DNA of 64,000 nucleotides. Source: CAVVEC01 sp963747105. Its GTDB lineage: Bacteria > Acidobacteriota > Terriglobia > Terriglobales > Acidobacteriaceae. Where the stretch lies: contig CAVVEC010000006.1 of the NCBI GenBank assembly GCA_963747105.1, positions 186,001 through 250,000 of the forward strand, in the 5' to 3' direction. Both the position numbers and the translations under genes were made by a program. The number at the start of each line of letters is the position of its first letter. The first letter of the stretch is position 1. Shown piece after piece: positions 36,162 through 45,642 of the stretch. The notes below the pieces were generated by a model, which was not told the DNA's origin, made no database searches, and saw only the letters and a program-made list of their open reading frames with translations.

Positions 36162-37997
36162 TTACTGCAAGCCCGATTGCGTGAGCTTTACCGCGCAATA
36201 GGGATTTGCAGTTCCGCCTGATACATTGCACTTCTGCCCGTTCACCGATCCCACCGCTAAGGTCGAGAAGTAAATATTCGTCCCGCCGTTTGACAATTGG
36301 TTGTCGATCACGATCCCGCTGGTTCCTCCTAGAGCGCTCGGAGCCGTCACACAACTTGATGTCGGCGGGCTTACGCAGGACGGTGTTGACAAGGAACTCG
36401 TAATCGTCGAACTCTCCAGGTATCCGTCGGTTGAGCCCACTCCGAAAAACATCCGGTCCGTGGTTCCGTTGTAAAATTCGGTCAAGGGCGAGCACTCGTC
36501 ACCTTTCGTGTTATTTACCACAAAGCTGGACGAACCCGTGCTCGTAATGATGTGACTCGCGAAAGGGAAGAAGTACATCTGTGGTTTCGCCGGTGCGCCT
36601 CCGTTGTTCACAAATCCGCACGCGATCATGTGGCCCGACGCCGATCCATTCACCCAGAACGCGTTATCAAACGCTCCCGAGTGCACGTTTTTCCCCGTGC
36701 AGTCCCCGTTCCCGCTTGCCGATCCAAGGTCCACGGTGTTGCTGGTTGTGGGCGCACCGGTCGTAAAGTTGGCCGCAAGCTGGCTGATTGCTCCGCCGAT
36801 GCCCAGCACATAGCTGCATCCCGTGAAAGCGAACACCTGGTCAGTTGCAGGATTGGCGGGATCCGTCACCGCAATCGGAGGGTCCACAACCCCCGTCCCC
36901 GGTTTCCCGCTCCCATCATTGGTTCCGTCGTATGCCCACCCGATCGTCTGTTGCGCCGCGAATGTCTTACCCGGGCTGGTCAGTTTGACCGAGTACAAGT
37001 ATCCCTCTCCGTCCCCGAGAAAAATCAGGCCGGCAACGTCATCGACAACCGGTGCTGTCAACACCGTGTTGTACGCGTTGGTCGAAACCGCGACCGGCCA
37101 GTTGCTCGGATCGTTGACCAGAGCCGGCGCGCCGCCGTCGAAAACCGGCGTGATCTTATATAGCAAGCCATTGTCGGCGCCCACATACGCCGTATCCGAG
37201 CCGTAGTCAACCCATGGCGAGGAATTCGAATTGGTTGCGGTGCTTTCAATCGTGAGCGTGGTCATGCAGCCCGGCGTCGTCGGAGTCGTGCACGAAGTCG
37301 GCGTCAACGGACTCAACACCGATCCCGACTGCGACGGCGGCGTCGGAATCGGATTGGGCAGCACCAGAACGTGGAAGTACGAAGCCCCGCTGGTGCTTTC
37401 CACGAACGCCACCTTCGTCCCGTCGGTCGAAAGCGCTGGCGATGTCCGGATCTGCCCGCCTGTCTGCGTTACCGTGTTGTACGCAAATGCCACCCACGGC
37501 GATCCGCTGTTGCACGGCGGAACCGCCTCCGTGTACAGGTTGTTGATCCCGACCAAATTGGCCTGCGTCCCCGAAGTCACAGTCAGCCCAAGCAGAACGT
37601 AATCGGAATTGCAATTCTCTCCGCCTATGCCAAACTGATATTTTGCCGGAAACTGGTTCTGCGGCACGTACCCGTTTTCCAGCGAAACCGCCCAGTCAAT
37701 CTTGATGTGGCGCCGCCGCCGCGGCAACCGAATGCGTTCATTTTCCAGCGCGACTTGCCGCATCACCAGGTTGTAAACATAACGCGGGTCCCGCGCTCCC
37801 GCCGCCAGTACACGCTCCGGTCGCACGCCCGGCATCAACAGGTGTCGCGAACTCCAATCCTGCGGATACCCCAGGTGCGATCGCTCATCGCTGGCGCCAG
37901 CCGGGGAGGTCCTCTGCATGAACTGGCCCGAAAGCGGAATGCCACACAGGAGCAACCCAGCCCCTATGCAGAACCAACGGAATGCGTACTCTCGCAT
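36162..37997 (-). CDS. Large secreted protein, beta-propeller-like, function unknown
   Basis: 611 residues from ATG 37997 (GGAGAG upstream). Signal peptide REYAFRWFCIGAGLLLCGIPLSG. An N-terminal stretch with basic patch LPRRRRHIKIDWAVSLENG is followed by repeat-rich Ser/Thr/Gly/Asn sequence, with strands such as SPWVAFAYNTVTQTGGQIRTSPALSTDGTKVAFVES and DTAYVGADNGLLYKI that resemble propeller blades. At least eight Cys, several in CTTPTTPGC- and CVSPPTSSC-like loops. It lies 190 bases downstream of the radical SAM gene on the same strand; a functional link to that cassette is possible but unproven. Confidence 0.7.
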   Translation of the reverse strand: MREYAFRWFCIGAGLLLCGIPLSGQFMQRTSPAGASDERSHLGYPQDWSSRHLLMPGVRPERVLAAGARDPRYVYNLVMRQVALENERIRLPRRRRHIKIDWAVSLENGYVPQNQFPAKYQFGIGGENCNSDYVLLGLTVTSGTQANLVGINNLYTEAVPPCNSGSPWVAFAYNTVTQTGGQIRTSPALSTDGTKVAFVESTSGASYFHVLVLPNPIPTPPSQSGSVLSPLTPTSCTTPTTPGCMTTLTIESTATNSNSSPWVDYGSDTAYVGADNGLLYKITPVFDGGAPALVNDPSNWPVAVSTNAYNTVLTAPVVDDVAGLIFLGDGEGYLYSVKLTSPGKTFAAQQTIGWAYDGTNDGSGKPGTGVVDPPIAVTDPANPATDQVFAFTGCSYVLGIGGAISQLAANFTTGAPTTSNTVDLGSASGNGDCTGKNVHSGAFDNAFWVNGSASGHMIACGFVNNGGAPAKPQMYFFPFASHIITSTGSSSFVVNNTKGDECSPLTEFYNGTTDRMFFGVGSTDGYLESSTITSSLSTPSCVSPPTSSCVTAPSALGGTSGIVIDNQLSNGGTNIYFSTLAVGSVNGQKCNVSGGTANPYCAVKLTQSGLQ

Positions 37998-38188
37998 CGT
38001 GTCTCTCCTCAATTCCTAAATTCTTATCTTCGCCCACATTTTGGGAATCTGGAGCCTTACTTTCGTAACTGACTTGACCAACCGGATTCCCGCGCGGCGA
38101 CGCGCGTGCCTGAGGGCGGCTTCCGCTCTCGTTCGCAAAGCGGCCTGTTCTCTGAAAATAGGTGCTTGCATTGAGTTAGGCGATGAAG

Positions 38189-39280
38189 CTATGCGATAGA
38201 TTGAATTTGAATCAAGGGACCTGCAGCAACGGCTTCTGTGCGGAGCAGCATGTTGGCTGATGGGATCCCCGTCCTTTGGAATGACTTTTCGCAGTCGGCA
38301 GTGGATGGCCCGCGCATGCTGCCTTCCATGTACGCCAATCCTGGACAGCGCGTGCACGTCCCCACATGCGCGCAAGTCGAACAGGTAGTGAGGTCTTTAG
38401 CTCGGATCGATCGGACTTCTTCAAGTTGCCGGGAATGACGCCAGATATCGAGAAACTTCTGTTTCCGCACATTGCCGCTAGGCAGAGGAAACTGCACGCA
38501 GGGGAAAACATCCCCGTACGGAGAGATGTAGCAAGCCGTGTGCCCGGCGCTACAGGGGTAGCCCTCCATAATGTCTGGGTCCGGCGGAGGCGGCGGAGCA
38601 CAGAATTCCTCTACGTTGCCGACAAGTTCGTGATTGCGGAAGACCTGTTGCAGCTCAGACCCCGGAATCCGCAGGCCAAGAATGGATGTGTCTCCATCCA
38701 TCTTCGGCGTGATGGTTGGATCGACGGTGTAGGAAACTCCTAACTCTCCGGCCAGCGCGATGACCCCGCTGTTGTCGAACCGGTTCGCGGCCATAAGAAC
38801 GTTGGCAATCGCGACTTTCAGACCCTGAGACTTCAGAAACCGAATGGCGGCGAGAGTTCGCTTCAGCGACCCGGGCAGCTTGGTGATCGCGTCATGAACC
38901 TCCGGCCGGTGAGAGTAGACGCTGATCTGCACCTGCTCGACGCCCAGTTCGCGAATTCTCCGGGCTTCTTCCTCTTGAATCATCACACCATTGGTCTTGA
39001 TCTTCACATTGAACAGAAGGCGGCGCGCGCATTCCACAATGCGAAAGAAATCGCGGCGCATGAGAACTTCTCCGCCGCTGAGGGTCAGGAAGAAGACTCC
39101 GGCATCAGAGAGCTGGCAGAGAATATCTTCGATCTCGGCGGTCGTCATCTCGCCGTGATCGGCATGATCCAGGTAACAATGGACGCAACGTTCGTTGCAG
39201 CGATAGGTGATGTCCAGATGCACGCTGATGGGGACGCCCAAACGCAATGCCTTCTGGTTCATCTCCGCGAGAAGGCTCAT
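38189..39280 (-). CDS. Radical SAM/SPASM peptide-modifying enzyme
   Basis: 363 residues from ATG 39280, which overlaps the PqqD stop (ATGA). Radical SAM cluster CNERCVHC (residues 28-35, CxxxCxxC) and SAM-binding LTLSGGE. The C-terminal SPASM-type region has extra cysteines for auxiliary clusters: CSAGHTACYISPYGDVFPC, then CSTCAHVGTCTRCPG and a final ADC. Such enzymes (PqqE, AlbA, QhpD class) install crosslinks in ribosomal peptides. With the adjacent PqqD and a Cys-containing short peptide gene upstream, peptide maturation is the likely role. Confidence 0.9.
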   Translation of the reverse strand: MSLLAEMNQKALRLGVPISVHLDITYRCNERCVHCYLDHADHGEMTTAEIEDILCQLSDAGVFFLTLSGGEVLMRRDFFRIVECARRLLFNVKIKTNGVMIQEEEARRIRELGVEQVQISVYSHRPEVHDAITKLPGSLKRTLAAIRFLKSQGLKVAIANVLMAANRFDNSGVIALAGELGVSYTVDPTITPKMDGDTSILGLRIPGSELQQVFRNHELVGNVEEFCAPPPPPDPDIMEGYPCSAGHTACYISPYGDVFPCVQFPLPSGNVRKQKFLDIWRHSRQLEEVRSIRAKDLTTCSTCAHVGTCTRCPGLAYMEGSMRGPSTADCEKSFQRTGIPSANMLLRTEAVAAGPLIQIQSIA

Positions 39281-39621
39281 CGGGTCTCCGGCGGCGAAGG
39301 GGGCGAGCTGGCAATCGGCTGCTCTGAGACCAGCAGGATGCCGTGTTGTGACAGTTCGTCCACGAACTGCTCGGCATCGCGCTCGGCCTGGTCCAGATTC
39401 ACATCGAATTCGTGACAAATCTTGCCAGCCACAATTTCCGACAATGGCGTGCAGCCGTCGGCCGCCTGCCATATTGCAGTGGCCACCTCGTTGAGTGTGA
39501 AAAAAGTCGAGTCGGCTGCCGACATGACCATCATTTCACCGCCCAACAGGCGGGCGGCGATGGCGGAACTGCGCGCGATGTATTTCTTGGCTATGAGGCC
39601 TCTCTCCACGGAGCTGCGCAT
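39277..39621 (-). CDS. PqqD-family peptide-binding protein (RiPP recognition element)
   Basis: 114 residues: ARLLGGEMMVMSAADSTFFTLNEVATAIWQAADGCTPLSEIVAGKICHEFDVNLDQAERDAEQFVDELSQHGIL. This is the winged-helix PqqD fold that grips leader peptides and presents them to the radical SAM partner. Start at 39621 (MRSSVERGLIAKKYI) chosen because sequence before it overlaps the kinase gene in another frame and does not resemble the family. Stop overlaps the radical SAM start. Confidence 0.9.
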   Translation of the reverse strand: MRSSVERGLIAKKYIARSSAIAARLLGGEMMVMSAADSTFFTLNEVATAIWQAADGCTPLSEIVAGKICHEFDVNLDQAERDAEQFVDELSQHGILLVSEQPIASSPPSPPETR

Positions 39622-39671
39622 TTGCAAATCACATGCACAGATCCTTTGCTGCGCCCGGCATGACGCCTCTG

Positions 39672-40472
39672 CTACCGTATTATCTCCCAAACTCGTTGAT
39701 CCGGAACGAAGATCAACCTGCGCACGGGTACCCGTTCGATAAACTCGCATGCGGACTGAAAAATCAGCCGCACCAGCTCGGCGTCCTCGGCAAAAAACAG
39801 AATATTCCGAAGCAGCGAGCGGACGGCCTCGGCCGCACTCACAGCTTCGATCCGGTTCTCCGGCCCCTTCTCCAGGAGAAAGAGCGTGATCAATGGCGCC
39901 GACCGGTTTTCGCCGACCTGGGCCAATTCCCCGGCGAAAGGGGTTCCGCACGCCAGGTACCGATTGCCTTCGCGCCGCACATAGGAAATCTCATCAGTCA
40001 GCAATTTCGCGTCGGGTGGAGCGAGGCGGGAAATCGTGGTCTTACCGGCGCCGGACACACCCGCGAAGAGGAATGCGCGGTCACCTCGAATGACGCTTGC
40101 GGCATGGACCAGGAATCCTCCTCGCTTTGCCTGAATCAGGGTGTGGACAATCCGCAACACGGAATCAATGGCGTAGGGATTGTGCGACTGCCGAATGCGG
40201 CCGCGCCCAGCCTTCGCATCCCACTGGGCGCGAAAGTCACCGCGCTGCAGCAACCACTGCCCGTCCTCGATGCTCACGCGCACATCTTCGTCAGCGCCGA
40301 CTGTTTCCGAAGGCTCGAACAGATCGATGTCGAACTCGAACTGAGAATTGGAAGAAGACTTTACAAATCCGATATACCGATTCTCAAGCAGTTGACGAAA
40401 CGCGGGATCCTGAGTGCGTAGCGCGATAGCCATGCCGCCAATCTCGATGGCGACGGATTCAGTAGCTGGCAT
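39672..40472 (-). CDS. HprK-like kinase/phosphorylase-family ATPase
   Basis: 266 residues from ATG 40472 (alternative 40490). Middle: RIVHTLIQAKRGGFLVHAASVIRGDRAFLFAGVSGAGKTTISRLAPPDAKLLTDEIS, with Walker A GVSGAGKTT and the conserved His-Ala-Ser stretch, as in HprK-related kinases. HprK relatives accompany PqqD and peptide-modification genes in several RiPP systems and may phosphorylate the peptide or a carrier. The start lies 14 bases inside the peptidase gene's 3' end, so the genes are coupled. Confidence 0.8.
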   Translation of the reverse strand: MPATESVAIEIGGMAIALRTQDPAFRQLLENRYIGFVKSSSNSQFEFDIDLFEPSETVGADEDVRVSIEDGQWLLQRGDFRAQWDAKAGRGRIRQSHNPYAIDSVLRIVHTLIQAKRGGFLVHAASVIRGDRAFLFAGVSGAGKTTISRLAPPDAKLLTDEISYVRREGNRYLACGTPFAGELAQVGENRSAPLITLFLLEKGPENRIEAVSAAEAVRSLLRNILFFAEDAELVRLIFQSACEFIERVPVRRLIFVPDQRVWEIIR

Positions 40473-41046
40473 CTTGCTGACTTCCCTCATTGGCGCCCGA
40501 GCCACACGAAACGGTCGAAAGGCCGGGAACCCGATCCCTGACTCCGCGGAAGGACACGTCGGCCCGCACCCGGTCTCGGCGGTTTTGCCAGGACGAGTAG
40601 ATGCGCAGGGCAACGTTCCGGAACTGGTCGCAGTGGCACAGCATCCACGCCAGCATGCGGGTGAGCAACGAGATTCGCCGCCTGGGAATGATCATGTGGG
40701 TCCCACGGCGAATGCCAGAGACTCTGCCCAGCAGTTCAGGCGTTTCGGCGGGAGGATCGTTGCGGGGTAAGGCATCGCCCCGCGTGATCCAGCGATAGAG
40801 GTCCTTGCCATCACGTCGCTCGACCAGCCGATGGACGAAGAACCGGCTGCCGCGCATGATCAGTACGATGTCGCCGGGAACCATCTGTTCGGAAGGCCGG
40901 TTCTCTATGGAGAGCACATCGCCCGGCCAGATTGAGGGGAGCATGCTGGTTCCCAGGGCCCGCAGACGTACCGTTCCGCGGGAACGCAGGACCTCGGCCA
41001 CAAGATCGAGCCTGGGATCTTCGCAGTCTTGTTTCATGAGTGCCAT
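40459..41046 (-). CDS. S26/S24-type signal peptidase-like protein
   Basis: 195 residues from ATG 41046, 13 bases after the small peptide gene. The nucleophile region is RLRALGTSMLPSIWPGDVLSIE (Ser in GTSMLPSI), followed by MVPGDIVLIMRGSRFFVHRLVER and LYRWITRGDALPRNDPP, the general layout of type I signal peptidases and S24/S26 cassette peptidases. No N-terminal membrane helix. A hydrophobic part (LLTRMLAWMLCHCDQF) occurs later. Probable role: cleaving the leader of the neighbouring precursor peptide. Confidence 0.8.
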   Translation of the reverse strand: MALMKQDCEDPRLDLVAEVLRSRGTVRLRALGTSMLPSIWPGDVLSIENRPSEQMVPGDIVLIMRGSRFFVHRLVERRDGKDLYRWITRGDALPRNDPPAETPELLGRVSGIRRGTHMIIPRRRISLLTRMLAWMLCHCDQFRNVALRIYSSWQNRRDRVRADVSFRGVRDRVPGLSTVSCGSGANEGSQQDASY

Positions 41047-41059
41047 AAAGGGCTGCCAG

Positions 41060-41254
41060 TTACGAGTTCTTCCGGTTGAAACGGCACTGGAATTCGGTGG
41101 GGCTTTTTTTCCCGCAGGACAAGGCCATGGTCTCGAAAACCCGCTCATAGCGGAATGCGGGCTTTTGATATGGCTTCTTGCCCTCAGGTCGGCTCTGGTT
41201 CGTGATCTTCTGGTCAGCGCTTTCGTTCTTCCGCATCATCATGGGTGCATGCAT
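41060..41254 (-). CDS. Putative RiPP precursor peptide
   Basis: 64 residues from the ATG at 41254 (alternatives at 41242-41236). Basic, polar N-terminal leader (KNESADQKITNQSRPEGKK) followed by KPYQKPAFRYERVFE and a short C-terminal part with TMALSCGKKSP and a second Cys in FQCRF. Position (first gene, immediately before a peptidase, kinase, PqqD and radical SAM gene), small size and the conserved-looking KPxxRxERVFETMALSCG block argue for a ribosomal peptide that is modified and cleaved. No signal peptide. Its similarity to known classes could not be tested. Confidence 0.7.
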   Translation of the reverse strand: MHAPMMMRKNESADQKITNQSRPEGKKPYQKPAFRYERVFETMALSCGKKSPTEFQCRFNRKNS

Positions 41255-41500
41255 CCACCGCCGGGGCTGACGGCCCGAACCACTATCGGAACACAAGCAG
41301 CATTATGGGCAGTGTACAACAATCGGCTGAACAATTGGTTGGAAGTGTTGATTCCGGCTCAGTTCATCGGGTTCGTGAGGCCGGGTACATAGATAAGGCT
41401 CTTGGTGAACCTGCTTTCCAAGACTTGGCAAGCCCGTCTAAAGGAGCGTAGAGTATCGTTTCCCGGGAAATCCCTGAATTTTCACATAGGAGCACGGTGC

Positions 41501-42250
41501 ATGCGTCATTGCCTGGTGGTTCTGCTCGCAGTTTGTTGCCTCAGTCATGGTGCCTTATCCCAAACCGCCGACGAGTTGATTAATAAGAACATCGAAGCCA
41601 AGGGCGGCATGGAGAAGATCCAGGCCATTAAGACCCTGCGTATGACCGGCAAATTGGTTGCCGTCGGTGGTTTTACCGGAATGACCGGCCAGGAGAACAT
41701 GCGTCCGAACCTGGTGCGCGAGACCTTCACTCTCCAGGGGATGACTTCGGTGCAGGCCTACGACGGTTCCACCGCCTGGCAAATTCAGCCCTTCCGTGGC
41801 CGGAAGGACCCCGAACTCATGGGAGACGATGATACGCGTGATCTTCTGATCGACGCGGACTTCGATGGGCCGCTGGTGAACTACAAAGAGAAGGGCAATG
41901 CCGTCGAGTACCTCGGGCATAACATCGTGGACGGAGACGATGCTCTCCGGCTGAAGGTCACGCTCAAGAACGGGGACATTGTTTATTACTACCTCGATCC
42001 AGATACCTATCTGGAGATTCGAAAGGAAACCCAGGAATTCATTCGCGGCTCGGTGCGGGAAAATGTGATCGATCTCGGTTCTTATAAGCCGGTTAACGGG
42101 GTGATGTATCCCTTTTCCATTGCTTCCGGGCCCGAGAACGATCCTACCTCTTGGCAAACCGTGACCATGGAAAAGATCGAAGCGAACGTGCCGCTGGAGC
42201 CTTCTGAGTTCGGGGTTCCGGCATCGCTCAAGAAGCCAGCGCAGAAATAA
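41501..42250 (+). CDS. Secreted LolA-like outer membrane lipoprotein-sorting family protein
   Basis: 249 residues from ATG 41501 with AGGAGC upstream; earlier in-frame ATG lacks a site. Signal peptide RHCLVVLLAVCCLSHGALSQ. The domain TADELINKNIEAKGGMEKIQAIKTLRMTGKL and YYLDPDTYLEIRKE, DLGSYKPVNGVMYPFSI matches the LolA/LppX-like fold found in many Acidobacteria exported proteins. Probably binds a lipid or hydrophobic ligand in the periplasm. The BNR-repeat gene follows 71 bases downstream on the same strand. Confidence 0.75.
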   Translation: MRHCLVVLLAVCCLSHGALSQTADELINKNIEAKGGMEKIQAIKTLRMTGKLVAVGGFTGMTGQENMRPNLVRETFTLQGMTSVQAYDGSTAWQIQPFRGRKDPELMGDDDTRDLLIDADFDGPLVNYKEKGNAVEYLGHNIVDGDDALRLKVTLKNGDIVYYYLDPDTYLEIRKETQEFIRGSVRENVIDLGSYKPVNGVMYPFSIASGPENDPTSWQTVTMEKIEANVPLEPSEFGVPASLKKPAQK

Positions 42251-42321
42251 AAGAACCGACCGATGCGGCTGGCCGCATCCGTTGGCAACAAAATTGATTT
42301 TCTAAAGAGGACATTCCACCG

Positions 42322-45300
42322 ATGATTGCACGTCCACGCTGCCTCCACTATCTGAAATCGTCCCTGAGGCTACTCGCGCTTACGTCGTCTCTACTGCTGA
42401 TCGGTTTGCCGAATACCGCTCCCGCCCAGGAGGCGGTCAAGTTCGATGCCGCCACCATCTCCGGGCTGCCGATTCGCAATATCGGCTCCGCGACCATGAG
42501 CGGGCGCATCGCCGCGGTCACCGCGATGAATGAAAATGGCCGGCTGACCGTCTTTGTCGGCTCCGCCAGCGGCGGCGTATGGAAGTCGGTCAACGGTGGC
42601 ACAACGTTCAAGCCAGTATTCGACCGTCAATCCGTGCAATCGATCGGCGCGGTCGCAATCGATCCCTCGAATCCGAAGATGGTCTGGGTGGGAACGGGCG
42701 AGGCGTGGACCCGAAACACAGTCTCCATTGGCGACGGAATTTACAAGTCCACCGACGGCGGCGAGAACTGGACCAACATGGGTTTGAAGGACTCGGAACA
42801 CATCGCCAAGATCCTCATCGACCCCAAGGATAGCAGCACCGTCTATGCCTGCGCCGTCGGCCACATTTGGAATGACAATGACGAGCGCGGCGTCTTCAAG
42901 ACCTCGGACGGCGGCAACACCTGGAGGAAAGTTCTGGCCGGAGCCAACAGTTCCACAGGTTGCGGCATGATCGCCATGAGCCCCGCGGAGCCCAAGACTC
43001 TATTTGCCTCGATGTGGGATTTCCGGCGTCAGGGCTGGACCTTCCGCTCCGGCGGACCCGGCAGCGGACTCTATCAGTCCACCGATGGTGGCGAGCATTG
43101 GACGGAATTGAACGACAGCAACAGCAAAGGCTTGCCCGAAAAACCCTGGGGACGAATCGCGCTGGCGGTCGCACCTTCCAAGCCTCAGGTGGTTTATGCC
43201 ATGATCGAATCCAAGAAGAGCGCCCTGTTTCGCTCGGATGATGGCGGCAAAACCTGGAACCGCCTGGACGCCAGCCAATTCGTGATCTGGCGGCCTTTTT
43301 ATTTTGCCAACCTGATTGTGGACCCCAGGAATGAGAACAAAATCTTCAAACCCGACGGCCCATTGCTGCTCAGCGTGAACGGCGGGAAGAGCTTTAGCTC
43401 TGTTGCCAACGCCCATGGCGATCACCACGACGTGTGGATCGATCCCGACAATCCCAACATCGTTTTCACCGGAGATGACGGCGGTTTGTGGCGCAGCGAG
43501 GACGGCGGAACCCGCTGGAAGCACCAACTCAACCTCCCGGTTTCGCAGTTCTACCACGTCAGCATAGACAATGCGAATCCCTATCACGTTTACGGCGGCC
43601 TGCAGGATAACAGTTCCTGGGTCGGAGACTCGTCTTATCCTGGCGGAATTCCCAACTCCCGCTGGGAAAATATGTACGGCGGCGATGGCTTCTGGATGTT
43701 CGAGGATACCGCCGATCCCGACTATATCTATGCCGAAAGCCAAGGTGGCGAGATTGGCCGCGTCAACCGCTACACCCACGAAAGCCGAAGTATCAAGCCT
43801 CTTCCCAACTACAACGAGAAGAAGTTGCGCTTCAACTGGAACACGCCGATTCACATGAGTCCTAATGAGAAAGGCACCATTTACATTGGGGCGCAGTTCC
43901 TGTTTCGATCGCGGGATCATGGACAGTCGTGGGAGCGCATCTCTCCCGACCTCACCACCAACGATCCGGAAAAGCAGAAGCAGGAAGAGTCTGGCGGCGT
44001 TACGGTGGACAACTCTTCGGCGGAGATGCATACCTCCATCTACTCCATTTCGGAATCTCCCAAGAACGGGCAGATCATCTGGGTGGGGACCGATGACGGC
44101 AATCTGCAGATCACCCGCGATGGCGCCAAGACTTGGGCTAATCTGGTGGGAAATGTCCAAGGACTTGCCAAGAACTCCTGGGTCTCTACCATCGAGGCCA
44201 GCCGCTTCGACGAAGCTACCGCGTATGCCACTTTCGACCGCCATACCTTCGGCGATATGAAGCCCTACGCTTACAAAACCACCGACTACGGGAAGACGTG
44301 GACTTCGCTGAATGTGCAGGAAAATGGCGTCCTCGGCTACGCGCACGTGATCAAGGAAGACACCGTCGATCCCAATCTGCTTTTCCTGGGAACGGAATTC
44401 GGTCTTTGGATCTCGGTGGACGGCGGCCAACGCTGGGCGCAGTATAAGAGCACCGATTTCCCGGCGGTTGCGGTGCGTGATCTGGTCGTACATCCGCGAG
44501 AATCGGATCTCGTGCTAGCGACCCATGGCCGCGGCATGTGGATTATTGACGACATTTCCCCCCTGCGTGCGCTCACGCCCGAGTTGATGGCCAAGGACGC
44601 CGCCCTCATCACCGGCCCACCGCTGGTCCAGTATTTGAATGCCAACGGAGGTTGGCCGGAAGGCGACGAAACTTTCACCGGCCCCCGCCGGCCGACCGAT
44701 GCCTTCATCACCTACTATCAGAAACATCGGCACATCTTCGGCGACTTGAAGATTGAAATCTTCGATGAAGACGGCAAGCTGGTGGACACCATTCCCGGCA
44801 CCAAACATCGCGGTCTTAACCGCGCCACCTGGTCCATGCAGCTCAAGCCGCCGATCGTTCCACCTGCGGCCACCGCACTGTTCTCCGCCTCCCAGGGTCC
44901 GCGCGTGCTTCCCGGCGCCTATACGGTCAAGATGACCAAGGGAGATCAGGTCTATACCGCGCCGCTCAAGGTCGTACTCGATCCCCGCGCCAAGTTCACC
45001 CTCGAAGACCGCAAGGCGCAATTCGACCTGGCCATGAAGCTCTACAAACTCCTTGGTCACATGAGTTACGCCGTGAACGCCATTGAAGGAGTACGCGACT
45101 CGGCCTCCGCAGGCGCTGCCAAGTTGCCGGAAAAGGATCCCCTGCGTGCCCGTCTTTTGCAGCTCTCCAAAGACCTCGATCAACTTCGTTCCAGAATTGT
45201 GGCCACCAAGGAGGGCGGCGGCATCACGGGAGAAGAGCGCATCCGGGAACACATCGGCAGGCTGTACGGCTACATCAACAGTTATGAGGGGCGTCCCGCC

Positions 45301-45474
45301 GATTACCAGGTCGCCCGGACGGACTCGCTTGCTCACGAACTGGAAGACGTCATTGCTGACTTCCGCAAGATGACGGACAAAGAGCTGTCCGGGATCAACG
45401 CCGCGCTGCAAAAGAAGAAACTCGATGCGATCTCGATATTGACCGAGGCAGACTGGCAAAGGCAGCACCAGTAA
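42322..45474 (+). CDS. Large secreted BNR/VPS10-type beta-propeller protein
   Basis: 1050 residues, intact. Signal peptide (LRLLALTSSLLLIGLPNTAPA). More than eight BNR/Asp-box repeats of the form S-x-D-G-G-x-x-W (for example KSTDGGENWTN, KTSDGGNTWRK, QSTDGGEHWTE, RSDDGGKTWNR, RSEDGGTRWKH) make one or two propellers related to sortilin/VPS10 and sialidase-like proteins. The last 250 residues (after about 790) form a separate domain with VVLDPRAKFTLEDRKAQFDLAMKLY and helices. Sialidase activity is not implied. Function unknown; family frequent in Acidobacteria. Confidence 0.88.
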   Translation: MIARPRCLHYLKSSLRLLALTSSLLLIGLPNTAPAQEAVKFDAATISGLPIRNIGSATMSGRIAAVTAMNENGRLTVFVGSASGGVWKSVNGGTTFKPVFDRQSVQSIGAVAIDPSNPKMVWVGTGEAWTRNTVSIGDGIYKSTDGGENWTNMGLKDSEHIAKILIDPKDSSTVYACAVGHIWNDNDERGVFKTSDGGNTWRKVLAGANSSTGCGMIAMSPAEPKTLFASMWDFRRQGWTFRSGGPGSGLYQSTDGGEHWTELNDSNSKGLPEKPWGRIALAVAPSKPQVVYAMIESKKSALFRSDDGGKTWNRLDASQFVIWRPFYFANLIVDPRNENKIFKPDGPLLLSVNGGKSFSSVANAHGDHHDVWIDPDNPNIVFTGDDGGLWRSEDGGTRWKHQLNLPVSQFYHVSIDNANPYHVYGGLQDNSSWVGDSSYPGGIPNSRWENMYGGDGFWMFEDTADPDYIYAESQGGEIGRVNRYTHESRSIKPLPNYNEKKLRFNWNTPIHMSPNEKGTIYIGAQFLFRSRDHGQSWERISPDLTTNDPEKQKQEESGGVTVDNSSAEMHTSIYSISESPKNGQIIWVGTDDGNLQITRDGAKTWANLVGNVQGLAKNSWVSTIEASRFDEATAYATFDRHTFGDMKPYAYKTTDYGKTWTSLNVQENGVLGYAHVIKEDTVDPNLLFLGTEFGLWISVDGGQRWAQYKSTDFPAVAVRDLVVHPRESDLVLATHGRGMWIIDDISPLRALTPELMAKDAALITGPPLVQYLNANGGWPEGDETFTGPRRPTDAFITYYQKHRHIFGDLKIEIFDEDGKLVDTIPGTKHRGLNRATWSMQLKPPIVPPAATALFSASQGPRVLPGAYTVKMTKGDQVYTAPLKVVLDPRAKFTLEDRKAQFDLAMKLYKLLGHMSYAVNAIEGVRDSASAGAAKLPEKDPLRARLLQLSKDLDQLRSRIVATKEGGGITGEERIREHIGRLYGYINSYEGRPADYQVARTDSLAHELEDVIADFRKMTDKELSGINAALQKKKLDAISILTEADWQRQHQ

Positions 45475-45642
45475 GGAACTTCGGCAACTCCGGAGGGCGC
45501 CGCTTATCGCGAGCCGGACTAAGCATGGCCCGGTACCCTCAAAAGTAAGCCAAACGGACAACCGGAGCTTAATGTTGACGTGGGCTCACCAAGCAGGCAT
45601 TTAAGCGTCTAACTGGAAGTCAGTCCAATCGGAGGATCTTCG

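Noticed and set aside
43000..44493. 497-residue open frame on the minus strand inside the BNR-repeat gene
   Set aside because: It is antisense to an intact 1050-residue protein with clear repeats. Long antisense frames arise from GC-rich codon usage, and no family motif is present.
42322..45474. Sialidase activity for the BNR protein
   Set aside because: Asp-box repeats are structural only. No sialidase catalytic Arg triad or FRIP motif is recognised.
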